DNA of 64,000 nucleotides from Acidisoma sp. PAMC 29798 (GCF_030252425.1 NZ_CP126994.1:2108001-2172000), one strand, 5' to 3'. Numbered from the stretch's first letter, positions 40,715 to 50,238 are shown. Numbers and translations are program-made. The notes: generated by a model from the letters alone, not told the origin.

Positions 40715-42006
40715 CAGGCGGCGTCCTCTTGGGCGATCAGGTGGAAGAAGCTGCCGGACACGCGGCCACGCCGGCTGCCGGCCGGGCCGAGATCGGCGCC
40801 GACGCCGTCGGCCAGATGGGCGAAGGGCGCATCGGTCCCGGCGTGGGAGACGGTGGCGTAATGGAATTCATGGCCGCGCAGGATGGCGTCCGTCTCGATC
40901 AGCCGAGCACGGCGGTAGCCTAGATGCAGTTTGCGGCGCGCGAAACTCGTCTCATGGTCGAGAAGGTTCAGCATCTCATGCGAGTGTCCGGCGGCATCCG
41001 TCAGAGCGCGGCCGAGCATCATATAGCCGCCGCACTCCCCATGCACGGCGCGCGTTTCGGCGAAATGCCGCACGCCGCGCCGAAACCCCTCGGCGGCGGC
41101 GAGCGCGGGACCGTGCAACTCCGGATATCCACCCGGCAGCCAGCAGGCGTCGGCATCTTCGGCCGGGGCTTCGTCGGCCAGGGGCGAGAAGTATGAAATC
41201 TCGGCCCCAGCTCGGCGCCAACCCTCCAGCAGATGCGGATAGAGGAAGGAAAACGCGTCGTCCCGTGCCACCGCCACGCGCTGGCCCGGTGGCGGAACCG
41301 CCGTGGCTTTGGCGGCGGCGACCGTGATCGGCGCCGCCATGGCCTGAATCGCCGTGAGTTCGAGACGCGCCTCGGCGAGATCAGCGAGATGGTCGAACCG
41401 CGCCGCGAGGTCGGAGAATTCGCCGGCCTGGACCAGGCCGAGGTGGCGTTCGGGCAGCGAAACGCTCGGGTCGCGCAGAAGGGCGCCGAGCACGGGCAGG
41501 CCGATGGCGGCCATGGCGGGGCGGATACCGGCCTCATGCTTGGGACTGCCGAGGCGATTGAGGATGGTGCCGGCGATGGTCACGCCCGGCTCGAACTCCA
41601 TGAAGCCGCGCGCGGTCGCGGCTGCGGTTTGTGACTGGCCGGAGACGTCCATCACGAGCACCACAGGAAGGCCCCACCGCGCCGCGAGGTCCGCCGCACG
41701 CCCCGCCTGCCCAGGCGCACCCACGCCGTCGAACAACCCCATGGAGGCCTCGATCAGCACAAGGTCGGCGGTTTCGGCGACCGACCCGATCAGCCCATCC
41801 AGCACCGCCGGCGGCATCGCCCAGCTGTCGAGGTTGAAGGCCGGGCGCCCCGTCGCCGCTGCGTGGAAGGCAGGATCGATATAGTCGGGGCCGGACTTCA
41901 TCACTGCCACCGCGACGCCCCGCCGGCGATAGGCGGCGGCGAGCGCCAGCGTGACGGTCGTCTTTCCCGATCCCGAACGCGGTGCGGCGAGGATGAGGCC
42001 CTTCAT
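40714..42006 (-). CDS. cobB: Cobyrinate a,c-diamide synthase
   Basis: ATP- and glutamine-dependent amidation of the a and c side chains of (hydrogeno)byrinic acid. 430 aa in two domains. The N-terminal dethiobiotin-synthetase-like ATPase carries APRSGSGKTTVTLAL and KSGPDYIDPAFH. The C-terminal class I glutaminase (from about 245) has LPGGYPELH and the nucleophile Cys in VHGECGGYMMLG, with a His in the RGHEFHYA segment. Overlaps cobA by 4 nt and cobT by 1 nt. Confidence 0.96.
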   Translation of the reverse strand: MKGLILAAPRSGSGKTTVTLALAAAYRRRGVAVAVMKSGPDYIDPAFHAAATGRPAFNLDSWAMPPAVLDGLIGSVAETADLVLIEASMGLFDGVGAPGQAGRAADLAARWGLPVVLVMDVSGQSQTAAATARGFMEFEPGVTIAGTILNRLGSPKHEAGIRPAMAAIGLPVLGALLRDPSVSLPERHLGLVQAGEFSDLAARFDHLADLAEARLELTAIQAMAAPITVAAAKATAVPPPGQRVAVARDDAFSFLYPHLLEGWRRAGAEISYFSPLADEAPAEDADACWLPGGYPELHGPALAAAEGFRRGVRHFAETRAVHGECGGYMMLGRALTDAAGHSHEMLNLLDHETSFARRKLHLGYRRARLIETDAILRGHEFHYATVSHAGTDAPFAHLADGVGADLGPAGSRRGRVSGSFFHLIAQEDAA

Positions 42007-42821
42007 CGCAGTTCCGGTTGGAGCTGGGCGATGAGGTCGTAAATGCGGCGCCGCATCGCGACGATGCCGCCGATTACGATCAGGGCGGGCGATTCCTCAT
42101 CCGCCGTGCCGACGACCTCGGCGATATGGCCGAGATCGGTCACCGTCACATGCTGCTCGGGCGTCGTCGCATTAAGGATCAGAGCCGCCGGAAGCCCGCT
42201 CGCCATGCCGCCCGCCATCAGTCGACGGGCGATGGTGCCGATGCGGCGGGCGCCCATGTAGAGGACAATGGGCTGGCCGAGGCTCGCCATCGCCTCCCAG
42301 TTCAGGCTCGCATGCTGCGATTCCGCGCCATGACCGGTGGCGAAGATCACGGCCTGGTTGATGCCGCGCATCGTCGCCGGAATCAGCGCGGCGGCGAGGC
42401 CCGCAACGCCCGCCGTCATGCCCGGAATGACTCGAAACGGAATCCCGGCTTCGGCCAGGGCGAGAATTTCCTCCCCACCTCGCCCGAAGACGAAGGGATC
42501 GCCACCCTTCAAGCGCAGCACCCGCCGTCCCGCGCGCGCCTGGGCGATCAACTCATTGGAAATGCTGGTTTGCTCGGAAGATGGCCGGCCGCATCGCTTG
42601 CCGGCATGGATCAGCTCCGTGCCCGGTTTGGCCAGGGCCAAGACGCTGTCACTCACCAGCGCGTCATGCAGCACGACTTCGGCCTGGGCGAGGCCGGCAA
42701 TGGCATGGAGGGTCAGGTGACCGGCATCGCCTGGGCCCGCGCCGGCCAGCCAAACATGGCCGCCTGCGAAGACCGGCACCTCTCCCATCAGGCGCGTCAG
42801 CGCGTCCTCGACCGTCATCAT
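42003..42821 (-). CDS. cobA: Uroporphyrinogen-III C-methyltransferase (SUMT)
   Basis: First committed step to siroheme and cobalamin: methylates uroporphyrinogen III at C2 and C7 to precorrin-2. 272 aa. SAM-binding start VWLAGAGPGDAGHLTLHAI, then VVLHDALVSDSVL, GKRCGRPSSEQTSISN, RLKGGDPFVFGRGGEE and PFRVIPGMTAGVAGLAAA. It takes the HemD product made by the block at 10.2-10.9 kb. First gene of cobA-cobB-cobT-cobS. Its start is only 47 nt from the divergent cbiD, so the two share a short promoter region. Confidence 0.96.
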   Translation of the reverse strand: MMTVEDALTRLMGEVPVFAGGHVWLAGAGPGDAGHLTLHAIAGLAQAEVVLHDALVSDSVLALAKPGTELIHAGKRCGRPSSEQTSISNELIAQARAGRRVLRLKGGDPFVFGRGGEEILALAEAGIPFRVIPGMTAGVAGLAAALIPATMRGINQAVIFATGHGAESQHASLNWEAMASLGQPIVLYMGARRIGTIARRLMAGGMASGLPAALILNATTPEQHVTVTDLGHIAEVVGTADEESPALIVIGGIVAMRRRIYDLIAQLQPELR

Positions 42822-42868
42822 CCGTCTTCACCGTGACTCGCGCGCCGAGCCTCTCTAGTTTCTAGCGG

Positions 42869-43936
42869 GTGGAAACCTCCCCCCTTCGTCGCGGCTGGAC
42901 CACAGGCGCCTGTGCCGCCGCCGCCGTCCGCGCCGCCGCCGAAGCGCTGCGCAGCGGCATCTTCCCCGATCCGGTGACGATCCGTCTGCCCGGTGGCAGC
43001 AGCGTCGCCTTCGCCCTGGCCGAAACGTCGTTGCGGGATGGTCATGCCATGGCCGCCATCGTCAAGGACGCGGGTGACGACCCAGACGTCACGCATGGGG
43101 CGCTGATTCGCGTGACCGTGGCAGCGGGCGCGGCGCAATCCGGCCTTGTGTTCCGGGCGGGCGAAGGCGTCGGCACCGTCACCCTGCCCGGTCTGCCGAT
43201 CCCGCCGGGCGAGCCGGCCATCAATCCCGTGCCACGCCGCATGATCGCCGATGCGCTGGCCGAAGTCTTTGGCGCCGGCGGCGATTGGGTGGTGGAAGTG
43301 TCCATTCCCGGCGGCGAGGCGCTGGCCGAACAGACCTTGAACGGGCGCCTCGGCATTCGCGGAGGCTTGTCCATTCTCGGCACGACGGGGATTGTGATTC
43401 CGTTCTCCTGCGCTGCCTGGATCGACAGCATCTGTCGCGGGATCGACGTCGCGCGCGCCACCGGCCTCGCCCACGTCATCGCTGCGACCGGCCGCACGTC
43501 GGAACTGGCGGCTCAAGCCCGATACGGCCTGCCGGATCTGTCCCTGATCGACATGGGGGATTTCGCCGGCGGCACGCTGAAATATCTGCGGCGGCATCCG
43601 GTGGCGCGCGTCACCCTCGCGGGCGGATTGGCGAAAATGACCAAGCTGGCCCAGGGCCGGCTCGATCTGCATTCCAAGCGCGGCGGCGTGGATAGCGCCG
43701 CGTTGGCAGAGCTCGCTGCCGAACTCGGCGCAGATGCAGACCTGGCGCAGCGGATCGCCGAGGCGAATACCACCGCACTGGCGTTTGAATTTGCGGGCAA
43801 GATTCCTCTCGCCGCCACCATTGCCGCGCGCGCTCATGCGGTCGCGATGGAGGTTCTGGGCGAGGCGCCCATCGCACTCGACGTTCTGATGATCGACCGC
43901 GACGGTCATGTTATCGCCGGTCATCCAGCCCCCTGA
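42869..43936 (+). CDS. cbiD: Cobalt-precorrin-5B (C1)-methyltransferase CbiD
   Basis: Methylates C1 of the contracted ring. 355 aa, GTG start. [21 protein letters not shown] is the standard CbiD opening; [77 protein letters not shown] and [11 protein letters not shown] are all CbiD blocks. CbiD belongs to the anaerobic pathway in nomenclature, yet here it stands with aerobic genes and there is no cobF, so it presumably fills that step. Only cobK shares its strand within the cluster; its 3' end overlaps cobM by 26 nt. Confidence 0.94.
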   Translation: METSPLRRGWTTGACAAAAVRAAAEALRSGIFPDPVTIRLPGGSSVAFALAETSLRDGHAMAAIVKDAGDDPDVTHGALIRVTVAAGAAQSGLVFRAGEGVGTVTLPGLPIPPGEPAINPVPRRMIADALAEVFGAGGDWVVEVSIPGGEALAEQTLNGRLGIRGGLSILGTTGIVIPFSCAAWIDSICRGIDVARATGLAHVIAATGRTSELAAQARYGLPDLSLIDMGDFAGGTLKYLRRHPVARVTLAGGLAKMTKLAQGRLDLHSKRGGVDSAALAELAAELGADADLAQRIAEANTTALAFEFAGKIPLAATIAARAHAVAMEVLGEAPIALDVLMIDRDGHVIAGHPAP

Positions 43937-44678
43937 AGCGGCGAAGATAGTCCGCGTCATAAAGGGCGCTTTCGCGGAAATCCTCTGGTCCCAGCGCGGC
44001 GCCGACAAAAATTAGCGCTGTGCGGGCGACGGGCGCCGCCGCATGCAGCATGACGATGGTGTGCAACGTGCCGGTGATGATCTGCTCGTCCGGCCAGCTT
44101 GCCCGTGCGACGATCGCCACCGGGCAATCCGCACCGTAATGCGGCAGCAGGGCCGCAGCCACCTCCTCCAGCCGATGAATGGCGAGATGGATCGCGAGCG
44201 TCGCGCCCGTCGCGGCGAAGGCCGCCAGGGTTTCGCCCGGCGGCATGGGCGAGGCGCGGCCATCGATGCGCGTCAGCACCACGCTCTGGGCGAGACCGGG
44301 CACCGTCAGTTCGCGGCCGAGGAGGGCGGCGGCGGCGGAAAAGGCCGGCACGCCGGGGGTCATGGTCCAGGCAATGCCGCGGCGGTCGAGCCGCCGCGTC
44401 TGCTCCGCCACCGCGCTATAGATCGAGAGATCGCCGGAATGCAGCCGCGCGACATCCTGCCCGGCGCGATGCGCGGTGATGTATTCCGCCTCGATCTGGT
44501 CGAGGCTGAAGGACGCCGTATCCACCAGTCGGGTGCCCTCGGGGCAATGGGCGAGCATGGCGGTCGGCACGATCGACCCGGCATAGAGGCAGACCGGGCA
44601 GCGGGCGAGAATGTCCCGCCCCCGGATCGTCAGCAGGTCGGCGGCACCGGGTCCGGCGCCGATGAAATGGACGGTCAT
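43911..44678 (-). CDS. cobM: Precorrin-4 C(11)-methyltransferase
   Basis: SAM-dependent methylation of precorrin-4 at C11. 255 aa. Family start [35 protein letters not shown] is distinctive of CobM/CbiF; then [66 protein letters not shown] and [15 protein letters not shown] follow. Overlaps cobE by 4 nt upstream and convergent cbiD by 26 nt downstream. Part of the leftward cobL-cobE-cobM unit. Confidence 0.96.
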   Translation of the reverse strand: MTVHFIGAGPGAADLLTIRGRDILARCPVCLYAGSIVPTAMLAHCPEGTRLVDTASFSLDQIEAEYITAHRAGQDVARLHSGDLSIYSAVAEQTRRLDRRGIAWTMTPGVPAFSAAAALLGRELTVPGLAQSVVLTRIDGRASPMPPGETLAAFAATGATLAIHLAIHRLEEVAAALLPHYGADCPVAIVARASWPDEQIITGTLHTIVMLHAAAPVARTALIFVGAALGPEDFRESALYDADYLRRFRGLDDRR

Positions 44679-45037
44679 GCCGAGGCCGCCAGAGCGCAGG
44701 TGACGCCGCCGCCGACGATGCGCGGCAGAACCAGCCGTGACTGCGGGCCAGCCGCGAAAAGCGCCGCCGCCTCAGCGACGCAGGACAATCCGACTTCGGT
44801 CTCGGCGCGGGCGGAGCGGGTCTGGCAACGGCCTTGCTCGCCCTTCAGCGCCGCATGGTCGATCCAGGTGATCGGGAGGTCGAGTGCTCGCGCCGCTTCG
44901 GCGATACCCGACTCGTGCTGCCGGAAGACCGGCACGGCCAGCGCGTCGATCCGCCTGCCCTCCGCAGCATGCGTGACAAGGGCGACGACAGCCTCCGACG
45001 AGACGCCGGTGCGGCAACCGATACCCGCTACTATCAA
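44675..45037 (-). CDS. cobE: Cobalamin biosynthesis protein CobE (CbiG C-terminal-like)
   Basis: 120-aa protein homologous to the C-terminal domain of Cbi[22 protein letters not shown] is the standard CobE/CbiG_C opening, followed by [29 protein letters not shown] and [16 protein letters not shown]. CobE is required in the aerobic pathway but its reaction is not firmly defined; CbiG opens the delta-lactone and removes the C20 acetaldehyde in the anaerobic one. With CbiD present instead of CobF, its role here deserves attention. 4-nt overlaps with both cobL and cobM. Confidence 0.9.
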   Translation of the reverse strand: MIVAGIGCRTGVSSEAVVALVTHAAEGRRIDALAVPVFRQHESGIAEAARALDLPITWIDHAALKGEQGRCQTRSARAETEVGLSCVAEAAALFAAGPQSRLVLPRIVGGGVTCALAASA

Positions 45038-46227
45038 GGTTTTACAGCCCGATATTGCAGCACTGTGCGCGCCGGAGCGAAGCCCTGCATCGGGCCGATC
45101 GGCTCAAGCCGTTCGATGCCTATGCGCGTCAACCGACCGCCCCATTCAGCCTGCCGCTGCATCATCACCCGCTCCGTCGGAAGTGTCACCGCGTTGATGA
45201 CCAGCCGACCGCCGGGCCGTAAGACCGACCAGCACTGCATTGATAGTGCAGGATTAGAGGAACCCCCGCCGATGAAGATCGCGTCCGGCGGCGTGAGACC
45301 GTCCAGCACCTCCGGCGCTCGTCCCTGCTTCACCACAAGCGCCGGCACACCCAAGGCAAGCGCATTGCGCATCACGCGCTCCGCGCGATCCGGTCGGGCC
45401 TCAATGGCGATGGTGCGGTTGGCCGGGTGGCGCAGCATCCATTCGATGCCCACCGAGCCCGACCCCGCGCCGATGTCCCACAAGACCTCGCCGCGCTTGG
45501 GGGCCAGCGCCGCGATCGTCAGCGCCCGGATTTCCTGCTTGGTGATCTGGCCATCGGTTTCGAACCAATCCTCATCGAGCCCGGCAGACAGTGACATTGC
45601 CGGGCCGCCGACGACTTCCAAAGCCATCAGGTTGAGCGGATCCGGCTGTATGCCTTTGAAAGTCGATACTTTTTCTGCAGGACCGCCGAGGGATTCCAAC
45701 ACAGTCATGCGGGTTTCCGAGAAACCCCAGGATGCGAGCAGGAGCGCGACGGCGGCGGGCGTGGTGGCATCAGCCGACAGGGCCAGAATCTGCGCACCGG
45801 GCTGCAACAGCGGACGCAGCGCCTCCAGCGGACGACCACAGAAGGAGATCGTCTCGACATCCTGAAACGACCAGCCGAGCCGGGCGCAGGCGAGGGAAAA
45901 GGCCGAAGGTGCTGGAATCACAACATACTCCCCCATCAGCACATGCCGCGCGAGGGTGCTGCCGATGCCGAAGCAGAAGGGATCGCCTGAGGCGAGCACC
46001 GCAACCGCGCTGCCGCGCCGCGCCAGGATCACCGGGATCGCCTCGACCAAGGGTATCGGCCAGGCCAAACGCTCGCTCTGGATCAGGCTGTCAGCCAGCG
46101 CCAGATGCCGGTGACCGCCGACCACGAGGTCCGCCGCGACGATGGCGGAGCAAGCAAGGGGGGACAGGCCCTCGACACCATCCTCCCCGATGCCGACAAT
46201 CGTCAGCCATGGCCGATCCCCCATCAT
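45034..46227 (-). CDS. cobL: Precorrin-6Y C5,15-methyltransferase (decarboxylating)
   Basis: 397 aa, the fused CbiE-CbiT form used in the aerobic pathway. N-terminal half: LTIVGIGEDGVEGLSPLACSAI and ASGDPFCFGIGSTLARHVL (CobL/CbiE methyltransferase). C-terminal half from about residue 210: TKQEIRALTIAALAPKRGEVLWDIGAGSGSVGIEWML and GRAPEVLDGLTPPDAIFIGGG (CbiT decarboxylating methyltransferase). ATG 46227 and 46224 are adjacent alternatives. Its start overlaps the divergent cobK start by about 19 nt. Confidence 0.96.
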   Translation of the reverse strand: MMGDRPWLTIVGIGEDGVEGLSPLACSAIVAADLVVGGHRHLALADSLIQSERLAWPIPLVEAIPVILARRGSAVAVLASGDPFCFGIGSTLARHVLMGEYVVIPAPSAFSLACARLGWSFQDVETISFCGRPLEALRPLLQPGAQILALSADATTPAAVALLLASWGFSETRMTVLESLGGPAEKVSTFKGIQPDPLNLMALEVVGGPAMSLSAGLDEDWFETDGQITKQEIRALTIAALAPKRGEVLWDIGAGSGSVGIEWMLRHPANRTIAIEARPDRAERVMRNALALGVPALVVKQGRAPEVLDGLTPPDAIFIGGGSSNPALSMQCWSVLRPGGRLVINAVTLPTERVMMQRQAEWGGRLTRIGIERLEPIGPMQGFAPARTVLQYRAVKP

Positions 46228-46979
46228 TGCGCCTGCTCATTCTGGGCGGCACGACCGAAGCCGCTGGCCTCTCGCGGCTGCTGGTGGATCAGGCGTGGCT
46301 GGCGCCGATCCTCTCCCTCGCCGGGCGAACGCGCGCGCCGGTGCTGCCGCCGATCCCCAGCCGCATCGGCGGTTTCGGCGGTGCCGAGGGCCTCGCCGCC
46401 TATCTCGGCGCCACGCCCATCGATGTGCTGATCGATGCCACCCATCCCTTCGCCGCCCGTATCTCCGCCAATGCCGAAATCGCCTGCGCGGCGGTGGGTG
46501 TGCCGAGGTTGGTGCTGCAACGGCCGGGCTGGACCGCCGGTCCCGGCGATAACTGGCGCATGGTGGCGAGCGTGGCCGATGCCGCCGAGGCTTTGGGTGC
46601 CGCGCCGCGCCGCGTGTTCCTGACCATCGGGCGGCAGGACCTGCTGCCCTTCCAGGCCGCTGCCCATCACCGTTATCTCATCCGCAGCGTCGATGCGCCC
46701 GACGCCGCTTTGCTGCCGCCGCATGCCGAGATCATCACCGGGCGTGGGCCCTTCGATGAGGCGGCGGAGCGCGCGCTGCTGCACGATATCGACGTGCTCG
46801 TGACCAAGAATTCCGGCGGGGACGATGCCAAGCTCCGCGCTGCGCGCGCCCTCGGCCTGCCGGTCATCCTGGTGGAACGGCCCGCCGCGCCCATGGGTGA
46901 GCGGGTGGCGACGCCGGCCGAGGCGCTGATCTGGCTGCGCGCTCATGCCGAAACCTTGGCGGCGGCACGGGGCGCATAG
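46209..46979 (+). CDS. cobK: Precorrin-6A reductase
   Basis: NADPH-dependent reduction of precorrin-6A to 6B. ATG 46209 gives 256 aa beginning MADPPSLRLLILGGTTEAAGL; a TTG at 46227 would start right at the core and avoid most of the overlap with divergent cobL. Signatures: ILGGTTEAAGLSRLL, RIGGFGGAEGLAAYL, DVLIDATHPFAARISANA, RVFLTIGRQDLLPF, GPFDEAAERALL, VTKNSGGDDAKLRAARALGLPVILVERP. The 3' end overlaps convergent cobJ by 37 nt. Confidence 0.95.
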   Translation: MADPPSLRLLILGGTTEAAGLSRLLVDQAWLAPILSLAGRTRAPVLPPIPSRIGGFGGAEGLAAYLGATPIDVLIDATHPFAARISANAEIACAAVGVPRLVLQRPGWTAGPGDNWRMVASVADAAEALGAAPRRVFLTIGRQDLLPFQAAAHHRYLIRSVDAPDAALLPPHAEIITGRGPFDEAAERALLHDIDVLVTKNSGGDDAKLRAARALGLPVILVERPAAPMGERVATPAEALIWLRAHAETLAAARGA

Positions 46980-47707
46980 AGCCAGTCCCTGCCCTCGCGG
47001 CGCGCGATCCGTCGCGTCTCGGCCGTGCCGATGAGCACCAGGGTCCGCATATCGGCACGGGCCGAGTCGGCCTCGGCGAGGCTCAGGATGTCGAGACGCT
47101 CGTCGGGCCGGCTGACAGCGGTGGCGAAAACGACCGGCGTTTCCCCAGGCAGGATCGTCCGCAGATGGTCGAGCGCGGCGCCCAATTGCCAGGGCCGCGC
47201 GCGGGAAATGGGGTTGTAGAGCGCGAGGGCGAAGCCGGCAGTCGCCGCCGCACCGATGCGGCTCAGCACCAGCGCCCAGGGTTTCAGATTATCGGACAGC
47301 GAGACGACCGCGAAATCATGCCCCAGCGGCGCGCCCAGCCGGGCGGCGGCGGCGAGCATCGCCGAAATGCCGGGCACGACGGTGATGTCGAGCGCCCGCC
47401 ATTCGGGCGGCCCGGTATCGATCGCCTCGAACACCGCGCTCGCCATGGCGAAGACGCCGGGATCGCCGCCGGACACGATGCCGACGATCTTGCCCGTCAG
47501 GGCCAGCGCCAACGCGGTGCCGGCGCGGGCCAGTTCCTCGCGATTGTCCGAGGCATGGCGTGTCACGCCGGCCCGTTCCGGGATGCGGTCGATGTAGGGA
47601 AAATAGCCGAAGAGGTCGGTGCAGAGATCCAGCGCCGCCCGCGCCTCGCCGGTCAGCAGCGACGGATCGCCGGGACCAAGCCCAATGACGAAGACCCGGC
47701 CGGTCAA
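46943..47707 (-). CDS. cobJ: Precorrin-3B C(17)-methyltransferase
   Basis: Methylates C17 and drives ring contraction of precorrin-3B to precorrin-4. 254 aa. Signatures: VFVIGLGPGDPSLLTGEARAALDLCTDLFGYFPYIDRI, IVGIVSGGDPGVFAMASAVFEAID, DITVVPGISAMLAAAARLGAPLGHDFAVVSLSDNLKPW, ALYNPISRARPWQL, and GTAETRRIAR near the end. Convergent with cobK (37-nt overlap). Separated from cobI by a REP-like inverted pair of about 100 bp, so it may or may not belong to the riboswitch-controlled transcript. Confidence 0.96.
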   Translation of the reverse strand: MTGRVFVIGLGPGDPSLLTGEARAALDLCTDLFGYFPYIDRIPERAGVTRHASDNREELARAGTALALALTGKIVGIVSGGDPGVFAMASAVFEAIDTGPPEWRALDITVVPGISAMLAAAARLGAPLGHDFAVVSLSDNLKPWALVLSRIGAAATAGFALALYNPISRARPWQLGAALDHLRTILPGETPVVFATAVSRPDERLDILSLAEADSARADMRTLVLIGTAETRRIARREGRDWLYAPRAAAKVSA

Positions 47708-47723
47708 AGCTCTGCTCGATATC

Positions 47724-47796
47724 GTAGGGCGGAAAAGCGAAGCGTATTCCGCCGAATCAGGGGGCCGGCGGATTTCGCTGCACTCTTCCGCCCTAC
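47724..47796. repeat. Inverted pair of REP-like palindromes between cobI and cobJ (locus 3)
   Basis: 47724-47753 reads on the plus strand as GTAG, GGCGGAA, AA, GCGAAGC, GTA, TTCCGCC, identical to the unit at 56206-56235. 47767-47796 is a minus-strand unit with a slightly altered tip (GTAG, GGCGGAA, GAG, TGCAGC, GAA, ATCCGCC). Lying inside the cob transcript, the stems could limit 3'-5' decay or transcription from cobI into cobJ. Confidence 0.85.
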
Positions 47797-47807
47797 GAGA
47801 GACTTGG

Positions 47808-48533
47808 TCAACGCACCCTCTGCCGACCCGGCACCAGGATCATCGAAAAATATGGCGCACCGTCATCGGCGATTTCCGCGAGGGGCAAGATGCGCGATCC
47901 CACCATGGTGCCGCGCTCGCAATAAACAGCGCGCTCGGCCCGACCCAGGGCCGTCAGCACAGCCCGTACCTTCGGCAGATTGCGCCCCAGCTTCATGATC
48001 ACCGCCGCATCCGCACCTTCGAGATGCCGGCGCAGATCGGCCTCGGCCATCGTGCCGGGCAGGACGGCGAGCACATCGTCACCATAGGTCATCGGCAGAC
48101 GCGCCTCCGCCCAGCAGCCGCTCATGCCCAGCACGCCGGGCACGATCTCCATCGGAAACCGGTCCCGCAACCGGTCGAACAGATACATCGAGGAGCCGTA
48201 GAAGAACGGATCGCCCTCACAGAGCAGCGCGACATTCTCGCCCCGTTCCAGGCGCGCGGCGATGGTCTCGGTCGCCGCCGCGTAACATCCGGCCATGGCA
48301 TCGACGTAACGACCGTCGCGGTGCGACATCTCGGTCGTTATCGGATAGTCGAAGCGCAGTTCCTCAGCCGTCGCGGCGATATGGCTGTCGGCGATGCTGC
48401 GCGCATGGCCGCGCTGGCCGGCCTTGGCGAAGAAGGCGACCACCGGTGCGGCGGCCAGGATGCGCGCCGCCTTGACCGTGATCAGCTCGGGGTCGCCCGG
48501 CCCCATGCCTAGGGTAAAAAGGGTACCGGTCAT
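47808..48533 (-). CDS. cobI: Precorrin-2 C(20)-methyltransferase
   Basis: Second SAM-dependent methylation of the pathway, precorrin-2 to precorrin-3A. ATG 48533 (MTGTLFTLGMGPGDPELITVKAARIL) overlaps the cobH stop by 4 nt; 241 aa. Signatures: GMGPGDPELITVKAARIL, VAFFAKAGQRGHARSIA, YDAMAGCY-type region RYVDAMAGCYAAATETIAARLERGENVALLCEGDPFFYGSSMYLFDRL, VPGVLGMSGCWAEARLPMTYGDDVLAVLPGTM. Last gene of the overlapping DUF1636-cobW-cobN-cobG-cobH-cobI series. Confidence 0.96.
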   Translation of the reverse strand: MTGTLFTLGMGPGDPELITVKAARILAAAPVVAFFAKAGQRGHARSIADSHIAATAEELRFDYPITTEMSHRDGRYVDAMAGCYAAATETIAARLERGENVALLCEGDPFFYGSSMYLFDRLRDRFPMEIVPGVLGMSGCWAEARLPMTYGDDVLAVLPGTMAEADLRRHLEGADAAVIMKLGRNLPKVRAVLTALGRAERAVYCERGTMVGSRILPLAEIADDGAPYFSMILVPGRQRVR

Positions 48534-49162
48534 TCCGCTTCGCTCGCGAGGGCATTGACGGCCGAAACGGCCATGGCGCTGCCGCCGCGCCGACCCTCCA
48601 CAATCACGAAAGGCAGCCGACCGTCCGCCGCCAAGGCCGCCTTGGATTCCGCCGCGCCCACAAAGCCCACGGGCAGGCCGATCACGGCGGCGGGCATGGG
48701 CGCGCCGGCATCGATCAGTTCCAGCAAGTGGAACAGGGCCGTGGGCGCATTGCCGATGGCGACGACGGCCCCCGCGAGCCTGTCGCCCCAAAGATCGAGC
48801 GCAGCGGCCGAGCGCGTATTGCAGATGCGGGCGGCAATGCCCGGCACCTCCGGCGCATCGAGCAGGCAGATGATCTCGTTCTTCGCCGGCAACCGGGGGC
48901 GGGTGATGCCATTGGCGACCATCTTCGAGTCACACAGGATCGGCGCCCCGGCCAGCAGCGCCGCGCGGCCGGCACGCGCGAAGTCTCCGCCGAAGTGGAT
49001 GGCCTCGGCGATCTCCACCATGCCGCTGCCATGGATCATGCGCACGGCGATCCGCGCCTCCTCCACCGAGAAGCGAGAGAGGTCGGATTCGGACCGGATG
49101 ATCGCGAAGGACCGCGCATAGATCGCGGCCCCGTCGTGGATATAGTCGTAACGGCGTGTCAT
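48530..49162 (-). CDS. cobH: Precorrin-8X methylmutase
   Basis: Moves the C11 methyl group to C12 to give hydrogenobyrinic acid. 210 aa. Signatures: YDYIHDGAAIYARSFAIIRSESDL, VRMIHGSGMVEIAEAIHF with the catalytic His, ILCDSKMVANGITRPRLPAKNEI, AVVAIGNAPTALFHLLELID, PAAVIGLPVGFVGAAESKAAL and VVEGRRGGSAMAVSAVNAL. Coupled by 4-nt overlaps to cobG and cobI. Confidence 0.97.
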   Translation of the reverse strand: MTRRYDYIHDGAAIYARSFAIIRSESDLSRFSVEEARIAVRMIHGSGMVEIAEAIHFGGDFARAGRAALLAGAPILCDSKMVANGITRPRLPAKNEIICLLDAPEVPGIAARICNTRSAAALDLWGDRLAGAVVAIGNAPTALFHLLELIDAGAPMPAAVIGLPVGFVGAAESKAALAADGRLPFVIVEGRRGGSAMAVSAVNALASEAE

Positions 49163-50238
49163 GCGGGCACGCTCTGCATGAGCTGGAGTGTTTCCGCCAG
49201 GGTCAGAGCGCGGCGTTCGGGCATATCGCCTGCCGCGCCGTCACGCACCAGGTTCAGCAGCCGGTAATTCCCGACCAGCGTGACCGCCGCCGGCCCCGGA
49301 TGGGCGCAGCCCTTCACGCAGCCGGAGACATGCCACAGCGGATCATGAGGGCGACGGCCCGCTGCCAGCGCCGCCGCCGTTTCATGCGTCAGAAGCTCCC
49401 CCCGCAGGCAGGCCGGCGCGCCGGCACAGGTGACGATGCCGAGGCGCGGATCGGCGGGATCTGTGATGAGACCGAGAGCCTCCAAAGCAGGTTGCGCCGA
49501 CAGGGGGCATCTGATGCCGGCTATCGCAAAGCTCTTCCACGGCGTCGGCCGCAGCGCGCCATCGCCCTCTCGGACGCAAATATCGACGAGCTTCGACAGC
49601 GTCTCGGCCCGGATCTGGCCAAACTGCGGCGCGAAAAGCTGTGCGGTGCCGTATCGCCCCAGGGCCGGCGGCGGCGCTGTTCGGCGCGGAGAGACATGAC
49701 CCGCCTGCCGCGCCAAATCGAGCGCAAGCCGCGCCGCGTCCGCGCTCGGCACCGCCTCGCCCTGCAAGGTCCAGCCACCGACTGTCGCGCGCAGCGTCAC
49801 GTCCAGACTCATGCCGGTCAGCGGCAGCAGACCACCGCCATCGATCAGGAAACCGAATTTGCCGGGCAGAGTAGCGAAAGCGTCCTCCGCCAAACCCTCG
49901 GCAATGGTGCCTGCGATGGCCGCCGTCTCCGGCGCGATAGTGGCATCGGCACTGAGGAGCGGCGAGACGAGCAAGTTCCGCCGTTCATCCGCCTCATCGA
50001 TCCCCACGGCCCGCATCGCGTCCGTGAAGGGCAGAATCGTGTCGCGCCGAAGCCCGCGAATCTGGAGATTGGCGCGGTTGGTGATTTCGATCAGGCCATT
50101 GCCATAGCGAGCGGAGGCGTCCGCGACGGCCTGCAGAACCTCGGCCGTCAGCACCGCATCGCGCGGGCGCACCCGTACCAGCCAGCCATCCCCGGACTCC
50201 ATCGGTCGGAACAGGCTCGGGCACCAGCCGCGTTTCAT
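49159..50238 (-). CDS. cobG: Precorrin-3B synthase CobG
   Basis: Oxygen-dependent iron-sulfur/siroheme-type monooxygenase converting precorrin-3A to 3B, the hallmark of the aerobic route. 359 aa. Nitrite/sulfite-reductase ferredoxin-like half domains are visible: GWCPSLFRPMESGDGWLVRVRPRDAVL, and NGLIEITNRANLQIRGL. The 4Fe-4S cysteines lie in VTCAGAPACLRGE and HVSGCVKGCAHPGPAAVTLVGN. Its presence excludes a purely anaerobic pathway. Coupled to cobN and cobH by 4-nt overlaps. Confidence 0.95.
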   Translation of the reverse strand: MKRGWCPSLFRPMESGDGWLVRVRPRDAVLTAEVLQAVADASARYGNGLIEITNRANLQIRGLRRDTILPFTDAMRAVGIDEADERRNLLVSPLLSADATIAPETAAIAGTIAEGLAEDAFATLPGKFGFLIDGGGLLPLTGMSLDVTLRATVGGWTLQGEAVPSADAARLALDLARQAGHVSPRRTAPPPALGRYGTAQLFAPQFGQIRAETLSKLVDICVREGDGALRPTPWKSFAIAGIRCPLSAQPALEALGLITDPADPRLGIVTCAGAPACLRGELLTHETAAALAAGRRPHDPLWHVSGCVKGCAHPGPAAVTLVGNYRLLNLVRDGAAGDMPERRALTLAETLQLMQSVPA

